From the NCBI RefSeq assembly GCF_964355755.1, contig NC_092672.1, forward strand, positions 2,542,001 through 2,606,000: DNA of 64,000 bases, read 5' to 3'. Below, piece by piece: positions 53,417-64,000 of the stretch. How positions within the stretch are numbered: the first letter of the stretch is position 1; each line of letters starts with the position of its first letter. This stretch comes from Antedon mediterranea (lineage: Eukaryota > Echinodermata > Crinoidea > Comatulida > Antedonidae). The position numbers and the translations under genes are program-made. The notes under the pieces are model-generated. The model saw nothing but the letters and a program-made list of their open reading frames with translations. It had not been told where the DNA came from and did no database searches.

Positions 53417-53565
53417 AGGAGAAACGGACACAACCGGAATTGACCCAAGATATTTGGATTTACTGCTTACGGATACTTGTGTGATTTAGGACAAGCGGGA
53501 CTGTTAAGGTAAGCCTAGTAGCTTTCATTACCAGGCCATTCCAGCACCGACCTAAAATCACAACA
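53417..53565 (+). repeat. 3' LTR, right part
   Basis: Matches 45892-46039 with a single added C (GACCCAAG versus GACCAAG). It ends TCACAACA and is followed by the CAGT target duplication. It includes the AAG|GTAAGC donor-like site at about 53510. Confidence 0.9.
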
Positions 53566-53689
53566 CAGTAGTTTGTGAAAATGATGAAAGAATAAATTTT
53601 TTTTTATATATATATAGGGCTTAGGCTAGGCCTATATAACTTTATTCACAATTGATTGAATATATATTTATACTGAGTAACCTCTTCAG

Positions 53690-53965
53690 TCAAAGACTGG
53701 TCTCCCAGAGGGCCCAGTTGGTGATCAGTGGCTGTGATGTACTAATACACCGGGGTAACCCCCTACTCGTCTCGAAAGATGTACTAGGTTCTTTAAAGTG
53801 CACACGAGCTAGATGTGTACACTGGACCTACGGTTTATAGTCCTTATCCGAGAAGACTCGTTCTACCACCAGAACCATGGAGTGAGTGAGCCTCGAACCC
53901 CTGCCGATGTTATGGCTACGTAATTACGGTTCCACTGTCTTAACCGCTCGGCCACTCACTCCCAG
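53690..53965 (-). mobile_element. tRNA-derived SINE, full-length, minus strand
   Basis: The head at 53880-53965 (minus strand) has GGAGTGA/TCACTCC acceptor pairing, an A box GTGGCCGAGCGGTTAAGAC and a B box GGTTCGAGGC, a Leu/Ser-like type II tRNA shape. The body continues with GGTTCTGGTGGTAGAACGAG, TTTCGAGACGAGTAGGGGG and CCACTGATC, ending near CCCAGAGGGCC. The same body, without head, occurs at 27372-27540. Plus-strand ORFs here are shadows. Confidence 0.82.
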
Positions 53966-53974
53966 GTATAGTCT

Positions 53975-54065
53975 GGGCTCCAGACGGAGTTTTTTCTTAA
54001 TATTAGTAAAAATATAAATATTTTTGCACATATGGCGTTTCATGCGTGTATTACTTGAGTTTGGA
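53975..54065. mobile_element. Partial copy of the GGAGTTTT(G/T)TCTTAATATTAG repeat
   Basis: CTCCAGACGGAGTTTTTTCT, GGCGTTTCATGCGTGTATTAC: matches the left part of 30150-30325. A separate right part (AATACAGACTTGGGGCAAGT) lies at 54864-54886. Confidence 0.5.
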
Positions 54066-54331
54066 TACTCCGTCTGGGGAAACACGCAAAAGTCACGTGG
54101 TTTGACACCAAGAATTCTTGGTGCATAGATTATCCGGTTGACTAGTTTCAGCTGCATGCGATTGGCTACTCACTCGTACACTGTTTTAATATTCATATTT
54201 CAGAATTTCAAAGACTCAACAACAAAGATGGTACATGGTACGCATGCGCTATGTTACGTTTAGACAATGTGTACTTTGGGTACATTGATGAAAGTTTTTG
54301 AAGGCTAGAAAGGATTTTATATGGATCATTT

Positions 54332-54364
54332 AATCAGGGAGATGTAATTTACATCTCCCTGATT
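54332..54364. repeat. Perfect palindrome, 16-bp arms, 1-nt centre
   Basis: Arms AATCAGGGAGATGTAA and its exact reverse complement around a single T at 54348. It could extrude a cruciform. No associated gene. Confidence 0.8.
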
Positions 54365-55099
54365 TAATATTACGCAGAGATAATTTGATTTAATTCCCAC
54401 CCAGACCTGTCCTGTTCTGTGTAGTAGTGGTGTAGCCCTGTTGTGTGTGAATCCTGTTGTGTGCCGGTGGTGGTATTATGTAGGCCTACCTTATTGGCGT
54501 TTTATTTGGCAGGTCATACGTGCGAGTTGAGTAGGACCTACGAAGGAGGCCTAGGCTAAGGACTAAACAATTAATAAACAAAACAACTTGGCAACACGAT
54601 TTCATATTTTAACAATCTCGATCGTACATTCAGCACTGTACGTAGGCCTACTCGATCTTTTTCATTTTGAAACAAAATGATCATTGGTTGATTCGAAATC
54701 CATATTTACATACCGCCCGCCCCATATAGCGAAATACGGTATGATAACCTACGTCATTCTTATCGGATGTTTGCGGTCTGCAAATCTATTTCTATACGTG
54801 TTTCACGTGTATTTTCAGACAAAAATCCCGGTCGAAATAAAAACAAATAAATTATAAAAAAAACAATACAGACTTGGGGCAAGTCTATCTCAGGTAATAC
54901 AAAGTACATGCAAAATTAATTGAGGTTGTGAACGGGGTAAAGCTGTAAGCTAATGCTTTAGACGCAAAGCCCCTTAATGAATGATTGGAGGTAGGCCTAT
55001 TGCTAGGCCTATATGGTGTTAACTGTTATTATAGGGAGATAGGCTATGCTATGTGCAATTTGAACAATAAGCTTACATTGATAAATAATGCCAGTTAGG

Positions 55100-55121
55100 C
55101 CATGGAGTAATTACTCCATGG
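55100..55121. repeat. Perfect 22-bp palindrome
   Basis: Arms CCATGGAGTAA/TTACTCCATGG with no spacer, centred on 55110/55111 and flanked by (T)TAGGCC on both sides (AGGCC before, GTTAGGCCT after). Confidence 0.75.
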
Positions 55122-55353
55122 TTAGGCCTAGAAAAAATGTAAAATAAAACGATTTGGCTATAGGCCTATAATAATGTTTTTATAAGAGAGATGATAAATT
55201 ATTGAGACGGAAAAAGACTTTAAGTTTAAGAGAAAGAGTGATCCGCTCGCCGCCAAGTGAATGAGTGTTGTCTGAGGAGTGCTGATGAGTGAACAAAGCT
55301 TCCCCTTTTATGCCTACTACGTTTCCTGTTTATTAACACTGTATTTTGTGTTC

Positions 55354-55394
55354 AACAAATTGTGCAGCGCAAGGAAATCCTTGCACAATTTGTT
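55354..55394. repeat. Inverted repeat with 13-bp arms
   Basis: AACAAATTGTGCA and TGCACAATTTGTT with an inner CAAGGA/TCCTTG pair. The hairpin could be a terminator-like or mobile-element relic. Function unknown. Confidence 0.65.
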
Positions 55395-57319
55395 CTAACA
55401 ATGGCATTATATTTATAAATAAAGGATTTAAAATCATTCATTTTTTTACATTATTTTGGTTAAAATAAACTAGGCTCTAGGTCTAGGCCTATAATAATGC
55501 TAGGCATACTTTTATTTATTATACACTTTTGGTAATTCTAGTCTGACCATAGATGGATATATTGTTTTGTTTAGTTGAGTCATTTCTTATTTCCTAGTGT
55601 GGTAGGGGATGTCACAGCTCAAAAACAAACAAATTATTAAATTATTAATTACAATTTCAAAAATCACCATATGATATTTATAATAATAGTGTAATAATAT
55701 TAATAAAGGTGTCAGCCAAACGTTTGTGCCGGCATTCTCATCTTTATTACATACAGATAGCAACTTGTCGGCTTCAGGTAGCCTTTCCAAGTGTTTTTTT
55801 TAATTAATCTTTTTTTCTTTTATACAAGACCTTAACCAAAAACAGTGTAGAATTATCGTGCTGTACAGTATAAACAGGCCCTTAGTACTGTACTTTAAAT
55901 AGTAACAATATGCTTGAATTAATGTGCCCTGTTTGAATGGGTCATTAAATACCTAGACCTAAATGGGTGTTTCACCGACAGAATAAATAGTAAATCAGAC
56001 TAAACAATAATAAATTAAAATGTAAACTGTTTTTGAGAAAAAAGGCAATGAATATCAATGAAACTAATATAATAAAACCTCTATTAAGGGGTCATCTCCA
56101 GGACCCAAGAAGTGTCCCGTTTACAGGGTGCCCCTGATTAGAGGCATCCCAACGTAGGAGTTCTACTGTTAACTCAATAATAATAATACATCCCATGTTT
56201 GTCCCTCTACACCATCTCAACAGGAAAACGTCTTTGCTGAGTGCGTATCCTTAATCCTACTAATCCCAATACTAATAGTGTGATCAAACTAATCCATCAT
56301 GACTCATTAGGACTGCGGTTTGGTAGACCACCACCTGTAAATCCTATACAATCAATTCTATTTATAGTAGTAAACAAATTGTTTATTTGCGGTTATACAT
56401 TGACAAACAATTTCCACTTGAATAATGGATTACCGGTGGTTAATGCATCAATTACCATACTTAACTACATTACTACCGGTATCATTAAAGTATTGTATTA
56501 ATTACGTAATTTGTGGGTTTTATTTAAGATCAATTTAACAATTTACTAGATCTATCATTCATGCATTAAATTAAAGTTTATTTGCTGACAATTCAACTGC
56601 AAAGTAGAATTATATTTACTGTATAATTATTATTTCTTTATTTAATGTTTTTTTTATAGAAAAAACTATGATGAGAATAAATGTTGGCATCAAACAGGAT
56701 TTGAACCAAAGAGCTTGGAAGTGGTAGGTAAGCTGATACTTACTGTATGGCATTATTTGGTATGAATAGACCTTCGTATCCATCTTTATCATGCCCTCCT
56801 TCTTATGGTGAGTTTTTCCACATAAATTAATCCAAATGCCAAATCTTTAGTGTATTTTTACTCTAGCGCCCTCTGTACAGTATTTTTTTCCTCTCTGCAA
56901 TGCCTATATTGTAGATTGTTTTCAACTGCCCTGGCAAGGGCCGATTCCTCTTAATTATTTTTTCCCAAATATGCTGCCTACTTTAAAAAAAAATATCACT
57001 TGATCACATAATTCAACTTATCACATGACTACTTTTGCATTGTATAAAAGTCTGAATTAATACAGTCAGTTCTCCCAATACTGTACTCTCCAGAAACTAG
57101 AAACGCTTCCAAAACCAGACTTCTCTTTTTTTTAACCATTAAAAACACATTCTGAATATCAGAATTTCCTGAAATCCAGACATATTAGACCATTTCAAAA
57201 GTGTTCGGTATCGGTGAGTGAGATGCTGAGATAAAAGATGCAATAAGTGGTTCCAGTAAATGCCTTTTTACTATACTTGTATGTGCTTTCATACATTTTT
57301 ATAGAACATGTAGGCCTAC

Positions 57320-57700
57320 TGTAAATGTAATAACATCAATAACAAACACGTGCCACCATATTTTTTCATAGAACAAGTAAACAGGTGACTGCCACCACAC
57401 ACTTTCATGGTACTAGCTACTTGCGTTACCACACATTTTCCACATAAATGTACAGTAGTATTAATAAATGCCTCCATTCTTGTTCATAGAACATGTAGGC
57501 CTAGTGTAACATCACTAACATGTGTCACCACATTTGTTCATGGAACACATAAGCTTAATACTTTATCAGGTGACTGCCACCGCACACTTTCATGGTACTA
57601 GCTACTTGCGTTACCACACATTTTCCACATAAATGTAGTAATAATAAATGTGCCTCCATACTTTTTCATAGAACATGGAACATCACTAACACGTGTTGTC
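57320..57700. repeat. Imperfect ~190-bp tandem duplication
   Basis: The block CACACTTTCATGGTACTAGC with TACTTGCGTTACCACACATT and TCATAGAACATGTAGGCC-type pieces occurs at about 57391 and 57578, with further partial TTCATAGAACA units at 57289, 57366, 57483 and 57665. Confidence 0.65.
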
Positions 57701-58164
57701 AAACATTTTCGTGGAAAATGTGACATAAACACCAGTTCTGCACATTTTGTCCACTGGGAAAAATGTTACAGAAAAACATGTGCTAATTCTTGGTTTTTAA
57801 AAGGAAGTTATGTTTTCTCAATCATTGTAGTTGGTGGTGTTATATTGACGTCAATCACGATCTTTTCCTCTATCGGCTAATCCGTCACACCTACAACAAT
57901 AAAAAAGTTTGGATTACTTCCGAAACTTCCATCCATCGTCAATAACCAACTCGTAGGTCATGCTCCTTACTTGCACCTGTTTTATCATTATGTCCTGGTA
58001 TAGTTGACTTAAATCAAGGTCACCCTGTTTGCTATAATCCTAAACTGGTTTGTGATTTTAATCTTTAAATATTCGCCTAACATGTAATCTTTTTATAACA
58101 TCTGTATTATAAATAATTATCTAAGTACTGTATTCAGTAAAACATATATTAGTACAATAGAATC

Positions 58165-58310
58165 CCTTCTTTCACCATCCCTATTAAAGGGACACTTCCC
58201 CTTGAAACGAGCAAGGGGGAAGTATGTAGTAATACTCTGATGGCTAAACAACCCTATTCATTGTTGGGTCCAAACGGTGTCCCCTTAATAGAGGCACTAC
58301 TGTATCCCAT
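58165..58310. mobile_element. Short inverted-repeat element with CCTATTAAAGGGACA end
   Basis: CCCTATTAAAGGGACACTTC and GGTGTCCCCTTAATAGAGGC are inverted ends of a ~145-bp repeat related to 3690-3815 and 56080-56165. Confidence 0.5.
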
Positions 58311-58775
58311 CCAGGTTCGATTTGTGAATTTTGTTCAAACTTTATTAAACAATTATTTTCTCCATTAAAAAAATGAAGTAAAATCTATAAAAAAAAATGT
58401 TTTAAATTATATAACATGATTAAATTGATCAAAATTCTTGTAATTACAAACTTCAAAGAAACTTTATTTTACTTTACATGAATATTAATATCTTCACCTG
58501 ATTGGTCCATTTTGATACATCACCTAATAACAAAGCACTCAACCAATCATAGAATCCCAGTCACACATGAGCGCTTTGTCATGCTTCAGTGAATCTGACT
58601 TGTATAAATCCATTTTACATAGGTGAAGTAATCTTATTTACAATAGAATCGTCTAAACTGAACCTTGACAAGTCGTTGTCTCTTTGGATTTTTTATTTAA
58701 TAGTGGTTGTCGCTTTGATCTACATACAATAACGATTGGTATTTCTGTGCAGTTTATATAGAGTTTGTTTTCAAC

Positions 58776-58849
58776 ATGGCCTATTCTGGCCCTTTATCTC
58801 TCACTTGTTTTTTGTGTCTTCTAACATTTTCAACTGGCACAATACCCAG
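58776..58849 (+). CDS. First exon of a secreted or membrane protein (rest beyond window)
   Basis: ATG followed by AYSGPLSLTCFLCLLTFSTG, a clear signal peptide, then TIPR and a consensus donor CCCAG|GTAAGT in phase 2. Upstream are TATA-like words (TATAAAT near 58601 and TTTATATAG near 58754), compatible with a promoter. No second exon was found up to 64000, so intron 1 is longer than 5 kb. The protein cannot be identified from 24 residues. Confidence 0.65.
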
Positions 58850-61569
58850 GTAAGTTTACTAATCAGTTGTCCTGCCTAAGGGCATTATACCGGCATGAAG
58901 TTATAGATAGAGGCTGTCTACAGGTTGTCTTAAGTAAATAACTTTACGTGGGTCTATCATTAATTACTAGCTCCGCATGACATTCATGTTCCCGCATTTC
59001 TAATTTAATTTCTGATACAATTTTCTTTTTTTAGAAGAAGGTGAAATTACTAAATTGTTTGAATTTGAACGTTAGGGTAATCCCTAGTACTATTTTAAGA
59101 TATTAAAAAAATGTATTTTTTTAGTAAAAGAACCCCATACGGTACTTCCTCAAGTCTAAAAACGATCCCCTTTTTACAATTATAGTACAGTGAAAATAAA
59201 TCGAAATATACGTACTGTAACTATACACGTTTGTTTTATTTAAGCCTCAATTATCTGTATTTAATTTTTATTTGAACTTGATAGAATTTTTAAAATATGA
59301 TTCACAAAATTACCTGGCCTTGGCCTCTCATTTTCCAGTACATAACAAGTGTTGTTACAAATATTATAAATTATTATATCTTTACAATAAGACACAATCT
59401 ACAGCAGTACTTAGGTAAAAGCCAGTAAGGGCGTTTTGAAAGTTTTTGAAACCCTCCTTTTTTCTGCCCCCATCTGGTTTATATGAAAAGAAAAAGATAA
59501 TATTCATAAAGAAATGTACTGTATTACTGTATGTTGTATTGTGTAGATTGTACTTTAACTATGGCTTGTTTACCTGTAAGGCTAAATACATTTTAATTTG
59601 AAAAATATTTTGTTTTTGTGCCAGAATAATTGCTGTATTCATAGTATTGATTGGCTCTTCCTTTTATTCGTTCCATTGTCACCATCAATAATCAAACTCC
59701 ATTCATTTTCTTTGATCTTCCACTAACTGTTGAAAAAGAATAGCCCAGGAAATGATATTCAAGATCAGGGTTAATATGACTATGAGATCTAAACAAACGG
59801 TGGCTTATTAAATCTAGTTCGGTCACTCCCACAGTGAAGCTAAAATCTGACCGCTGCATTTCCCCCTGCTAAGACCTTTACAAGCCATTGAGATTCTTAT
59901 CTTTAAAATTACAGATACCGTATTTAGCATAATAATAATCTAAACTTTTCTACAAACAATTAATTTCTGTTGAGTTTCTCGACGTTTCGATCAATATGCT
60001 TTGAGTGAGAATGCAGAAAGTCCAGGAAACTGAGAAAACTCAACAGTTCTTTTCAGAATTAATATACAGTAGTTGGCGTACCACAAACTTTATATCAACA
60101 TTTGATTTCGCCATGCAAACCTTTAAGCATTATTTAATTCTTCCTTAAAAAAATAATGTTTAATACTCTATTTTAAATCTACAGTAAACATATATTGATC
60201 AAATTAAAAGAAAATAAGTATGTACTTTAAGAATGTAAATTAAATATTATAAAATGTTTTTGTAATAAAGAAAGCAATGATTTACCACATGTACAGTATT
60301 CCCCAAAAAAATGTCAAATCTATTTACCATATAAATACTGTAAATTTATGTTGAAGAATGAGTTACATTGTGAACTATATATGTCAATGACCTAAACAAA
60401 TGTCATATCAATCAATGTTCGACATGAAAATATGTTTTGCAATGTTTTTATGCAATTTTCTATAAAAAAATTAAAGTGCAAATTTTTGTTATTACCATGT
60501 GTTATTTTTATACATGATATTTTGGGTTTTCAAATTATAATGTCAACTAAAATTGACATTGCTTGTTTATTTATGACAACTGTATTGTCAAGTTATTAGT
60601 GTTTTACAATTTCCTTTATAAACCACATTTATCCTGTATTGACACCTAGGACTATATTAAAGCACTCACAGTGTAACTATTATATCCCGCTATCCTATTA
60701 GAAGAATGCCCTATTCATTCATTTATCAATGATCTAATCATAATTCCGTGTCATTATGATGATCAATATTAGATACGTTATAAATGATGTTGATAGTCAT
60801 ACCCAAAAATACCAAAATAACATTTATTCTTGTTATCAGTGTAGATTTAGAAATTTCTAATTATAAATTGATATTAACAAAACTTTTTAATATGAATGTG
60901 AAATTTTGTGAAACTTTATTTATAGTAATTTGATAAAAAAAAACTCCAATGGGTGTATTTTTAAACAGGTGAATGTCTCGTTTAGTTTCTAACTGGACTT
61001 GAGCTACTGTATGAAGAAATGAGGTCCGAATCCTTAGATACCACCAATATAGCTTTTAATTTTTATTGAGCCACGCTTTAAAAAAAATCATATTTTATCA
61101 TTTTCTAATCATTTACTTGTGTTTATGATGATATGAGCTATGCCAAGCAACAAACAGGATTGCATTCTTTTAGGAATTCAGCTTTCATCAATTTAGATTA
61201 GAACGAGATAAAGGTAATTAAACACGCAATTAAATTTTTAAGAGGAAGAGATTTACAGTTAATTAAACAGGAAATTTGCTCCTTTTTAAGACTAAGTACT
61301 GAACCTAGAGAATTGCATGACAGAAATCACCAGTAGGTTTCAACGGTCTGATTACCTTTCAAACTAGTTTCATTCAATGAATGTCCTATTACTTTAGTCA
61401 GTTCAATAATGTTGCTTTGGTTTAGGAGATTATGGTATAATTGTGAGGAATGTGACGTACTGTGAGTGATATCAATATTTTGATTTGGTTTATTTTTGTT
61501 GTTTATTGAAGTTGATTAAATACAATTACTGTACAAGTCTTTGGGAATGGAGTTGTACATTGTCCTTAG

Positions 61570-61651
61570 AAACGATCCTGACGTGAGAGGACTTGAACCC
61601 AGGACCATTGGATTTGTAGCCAAGCATCATAACCACCAAGCTAAAACTCCA
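61570..61651 (-). mobile_element. tRNA-related SINE head, minus strand
   Basis: Minus strand: TGGAGTTTTAGCTTGGTGGT with an A box AGCTTGGTGGTTATGATGC and a B box GGGTTCAAGTCC. The acceptor stem pairs poorly, so it is a retroposon head rather than a working tRNA. The body downstream (GATCGTTTCTAAGGACAATG) is short. Confidence 0.55.
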
Positions 61652-61721
61652 CTAAAAAATTTAAGAATTTAACCACAAAAAATAGTGGACAAAAATGTTT
61701 TACAGTAGATAGCTTATCTAT

Positions 61722-61889
61722 TGTCTACACTATCAAACTTTATGTGACAAAAAGATGTGATGTGCCCATATATGGACATGATGATGTCATATTACTACCA
61801 TATTTAAACAAATCACTACCAATACCATATTTGGGCACATCACACTTTTTTTTTGTCAAACTAGTTTGATAGTGTAGACAGTGCTTAAA
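61722..61889. mobile_element. 'GTGATGTGCCC' MITE, copy 10
   Basis: TTGTCTACACTATCAAACTT to GTTTGATAGTGTAGACAGTG, with both inner repeats (GTGATGTGCCC and GGGCACATCAC) intact and an extra CAAATCACTACC insertion. Confidence 0.8.
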
Positions 61890-61901
61890 TGGGGAGGGAG
61901 T

Positions 61902-62036
61902 GACAATATTGAGTTGTACTGTTGAGGTCCATCGCCCTGATTGACGATGACAAGGTTGTGTTGTTCTGTTGAGGGAGTGACAATATTGAGTTGTTCTGTT
62001 CAGGTCCACCGCCCTGATTGACGATGACAAGGTGTT
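61902..62036. repeat. ~72-bp tandem duplication
   Basis: GGGAGTGACAATATTGAGTT ... CCCTGATTGACGATGACAAGG occurs twice in direct succession with few differences. Confidence 0.75.
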
Positions 62037-62631
62037 GTAGTTACTATAATAAAAGCATTCAGACAAAAAATATCCCTACTCAACTATATTACCAATAACA
62101 AAATTTAAATCAGTTAAGCAAAAAGTAAATTGGGACTGGACCATTTTAGAGGTGCTTACCACCTGTTGGTCCTATCCTTCATTAATTATATTACCGTAAG
62201 TGTTTTGTATGTTCTATACATTTTAGTGAGAAGTAAGTTAAATAAATTTTTTTTAAAGCCATGCTAAACTAAGAGATTTTCATTTTGTGGCAGCTGTAAT
62301 AACGAGTATTAATAAAGTTTACAAAACCAGAACTATTGAAAATAATATTGACATTTGCCATTTAAATTAAAACGGTAATTCTGTACGATGTTTGTGCATT
62401 ATTTTCAACCATTAAATAACTAACTGGTTATATCATTAATATCAATTTGTAATATGATATTAGTTATTATTATAATGGATTGCATACTGACGTAAAACGA
62501 ATGATATATCCATACTTAACAGTAAACATGATACATTATAAAAATTGTTTACTCGAAAATTTATAATTAAAAGTGATCGATAAATTCTATTTTAAGGTAA
62601 TTGTAAATAATTTTAAAGATGATATTATATA

Positions 62632-63110
62632 GGACGATATCAGTAATATGAAATCAGTTACATTTCTTTAACAATTAACGGTGTTTCTAAATAAAAGTCA
62701 TCAATAGATTCTATTTAAACAATTTTAAAGAAATATGATCATAACATTTTAAAAAGGACGACATTAATAATATGAAATCAGTTACACATTTCTTTAACAA
62801 TTTGAACAGTTTTTTGAAGTAATCGATTTCAAGAAAATTTTAAACAATTTAAAAGAAATATGGTAATATAGGACGCTATCAGTAATATGAAATTAGTTAT
62901 ATTTCTGTAACAATTAACAGTGTTTCTAAATAAAAGTCATCAATAGATTCTATTTAAACAATTTTAAAGAAATATGATCATAAAATTTTTAAAACGACGA
63001 CATTAGTAAATATGAAATCAGTTACATTTCTTTAACAATTTGAACAGTTTTTTGAAGTAATCGATTTCAAGAAAATTGTAAACAATTTAAAAAAGAAATA
63101 TGGTAATATA
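62632..63110. repeat. ~240-bp tandem duplication
   Basis: The units 62632-62870 and 62871-63110 share AGTAATATGAAATNAGTTA, CATCAATAGATTCTATTTAA, AGTAATCGATTTCAAGAAAA and end AAATATGGTAATATA. Within each unit the GAAATCAGTTACA/TTTCTTTAACAATT word itself appears twice, indicating an older doubling. Confidence 0.8.
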
Positions 63111-64000
63111 ACTTGATGACAATGTTATCCCAACTTGTTACAGCACCAGTTACAGTTACTGCAGTAACTACATCTTTTAAAACCTTACTCTAGTGGTTCA
63201 TTATGTCTATATTGAAAGTAAGGTACTGCAGTAACTGCAGTACTACCTGTAGTACAATTTAACGTAATCTCTAACAAGTGAGTGTGTGCAAACACCAATA
63301 ATAGTTTTTAATCTTAAATAATTAGTGTGACAGATGAATTAGATTTCTGAAGAACTTGTTAAAAGATTACACAGTAGCTACAGTAAATAAATAAACTAAA
63401 TAAACCTGCCTGTTTGCTTTGTTTTAGAGGAAATTATACAAGCCACAAATGCCTTTGTAAACTAACCTGCCTCCAGCAGTGCGCCTTATTTACACCTCTT
63501 CTATACAATTATTTTGTTTCCGGTATTAACAGGCATTGTCTGTCTCTTCTAAGAAATTGACAGCAGTTACGTCAAACTGTCATAGATTTTAAATTATTTT
63601 CTGTGTTATTTATCACAATTAGCATTCTGCCACCATCAAACAGAACAATTTAAAAAAAAAACAATTAAAAAATCTAGGTTACCTCCACCACTTCAAAAAT
63701 AATGTTTACTACAAACAATGCCACAAAAGGATAAGAAGTGTTATTGTACTATGTAGCATTCATCTTGAATTTAAAAAGGATTTTGTAGCATTGACACCAG
63801 TAGAATGCCATTTGTGTGGAGTACCATTAGAGAAGTGTTTATAAGAGGGTTAAAGGTATTCATACTTTGCCCTCTACTCTTGTAGCCAGGGTAATCTAGT
63901 GAATTGTGTATGAATGATTCTCACACTATTAACTTTAAGCTTGGTAGCATGTAGACATATTTAGACAAGGGAAAATTGAGAGAAAATAGTGAGAAAATGG

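Larger units (their letters stand above)
45776..53565 (+). mobile_element. Gag-only LTR retrotransposon with PHD/TatD block in its 3' LTR
   Basis: LTRs start TGTTGTGA and end TCACAACA, a perfect 8-bp terminal inversion. The element is flanked by the 4-bp direct repeat CAGT (45772-45775 and 53566-53569). A primer-binding site follows the 5' LTR, and a purine-rich tract precedes the 3' LTR at 50879. Inside are a gag-like ORF and a second overlapping ORF. I find no aspartic protease, reverse transcriptase, RNase H or integrase motif, so it cannot replicate alone. The 3' LTR copy is interrupted at the position of the 5' LTR junction 45891/45892 by about 2.4 kb carrying PHD, zinc-finger-like and TatD-like ORFs. 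A 791-bp MITE sits in the leader. The superfamily is unassigned (Ty3- or BEL-like by TSD length and PBS). Confidence 0.85.
54180..58600. other. Gene-poor interval between the retroelement and the last gene
   Basis: Holds three palindromes (54332, 55100, 55354), a weak tRNA-like B box GGTTCAAATCC near 56700 (minus strand), copies of the TATTAAAGGGACA repeat (56080-56165, 58165-58310) and a ~190-bp repeat at 57320-57700. No exon with coding character was found. Confidence 0.5.
58850..64000. other. Presumed intron 1 of the gene starting at 58776
   Basis: AT-rich sequence with no convincing exon. Contains a tRNA-like SINE head (61570-61651), a MITE (61722-61889) and two tandem duplications (61902-62036, 62632-63110). 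Confidence 0.45.

Noticed and set aside
53924-54157. Minus-strand ORF of 77 codons
   Set aside because: Spans the SINE tRNA head and a dispersed repeat; not a gene.
56241-56501. 86-codon ORF that looks mildly protein-like
   Set aside because: No splice context, homology motif or promoter; AT-rich composition typical of the surrounding non-coding DNA.
56680-56735. tRNA gene suggested by GGTTCAAATCC
   Set aside because: Only a B-box-like word; no A box or acceptor stem. Probably a retroposon scrap.

Overview
The window is animal nuclear DNA. It is AT-rich, intron-rich and full of short inverted-repeat elements. The gene content, the recurring 'taggcct' words and the many miniature transposons fit a marine invertebrate deuterostome, most likely an echinoderm (a crinoid is my best guess). 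No marker in the window fixes the species. Exon limits were read by hand from GT/AG sites, and the coding length of each multi-exon model adds up to a whole number of codons.

Layout. 277-8117 (+): complete 14-exon 6-phosphogluconate dehydrogenase gene (PGD), with a 23-bp minisatellite and several miniature elements in its introns. 10131-10527 (+): TATA box and a small intronless ORF with a cysteine-rich C-terminus. 12527-25717 (-): complete 22-exon adhesion GPCR with signal peptide, two tandem copies of a six-exon ectodomain cassette ending in a HYR-like domain, a GAIN/GPS region and seven membrane helices. The cassette introns hold a 5'-truncated LINE and miniature elements, and one element appears to have become an intron. 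27544-43664 (-): 20-exon GT14 xylosyltransferase-like gene with an N-terminal lectin-like extension and a predicted C-terminal membrane helix. 45776-53565: LTR retroelement with 4-bp target duplication, primer-binding site, gag-like ORF, a second proline/arginine-rich ORF and a polypurine tract, but no recognisable protease, reverse transcriptase or integrase. Its 3' LTR is split by 2.4 kb of GC-rich sequence encoding a PHD finger, a zinc-finger-like ORF and a TatD-like protein whose metal-ligand positions are substituted. 54-58.7 kb: gene-poor, with SINE, palindromes and tandem repeats. 58776-58849 (+): signal-peptide first exon of a gene that continues beyond the window.

How the parts relate. 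The genes are independent housekeeping, receptor and glycosylation loci, not a pathway cluster. The most unusual item is the retroelement. A donor at the end of its second ORF and an acceptor just before the PHD exon are in the same phase, so the PHD/TatD block could be expressed as accessory exons lying inside the 3' LTR, comparable in layout to U3-encoded ORFs of some retroviruses. A later insertion into the LTR is the main alternative. The second notable case is the receptor, where a 276-codon, phase 1-1 cassette was duplicated after a miniature transposon had already split one of its exons.
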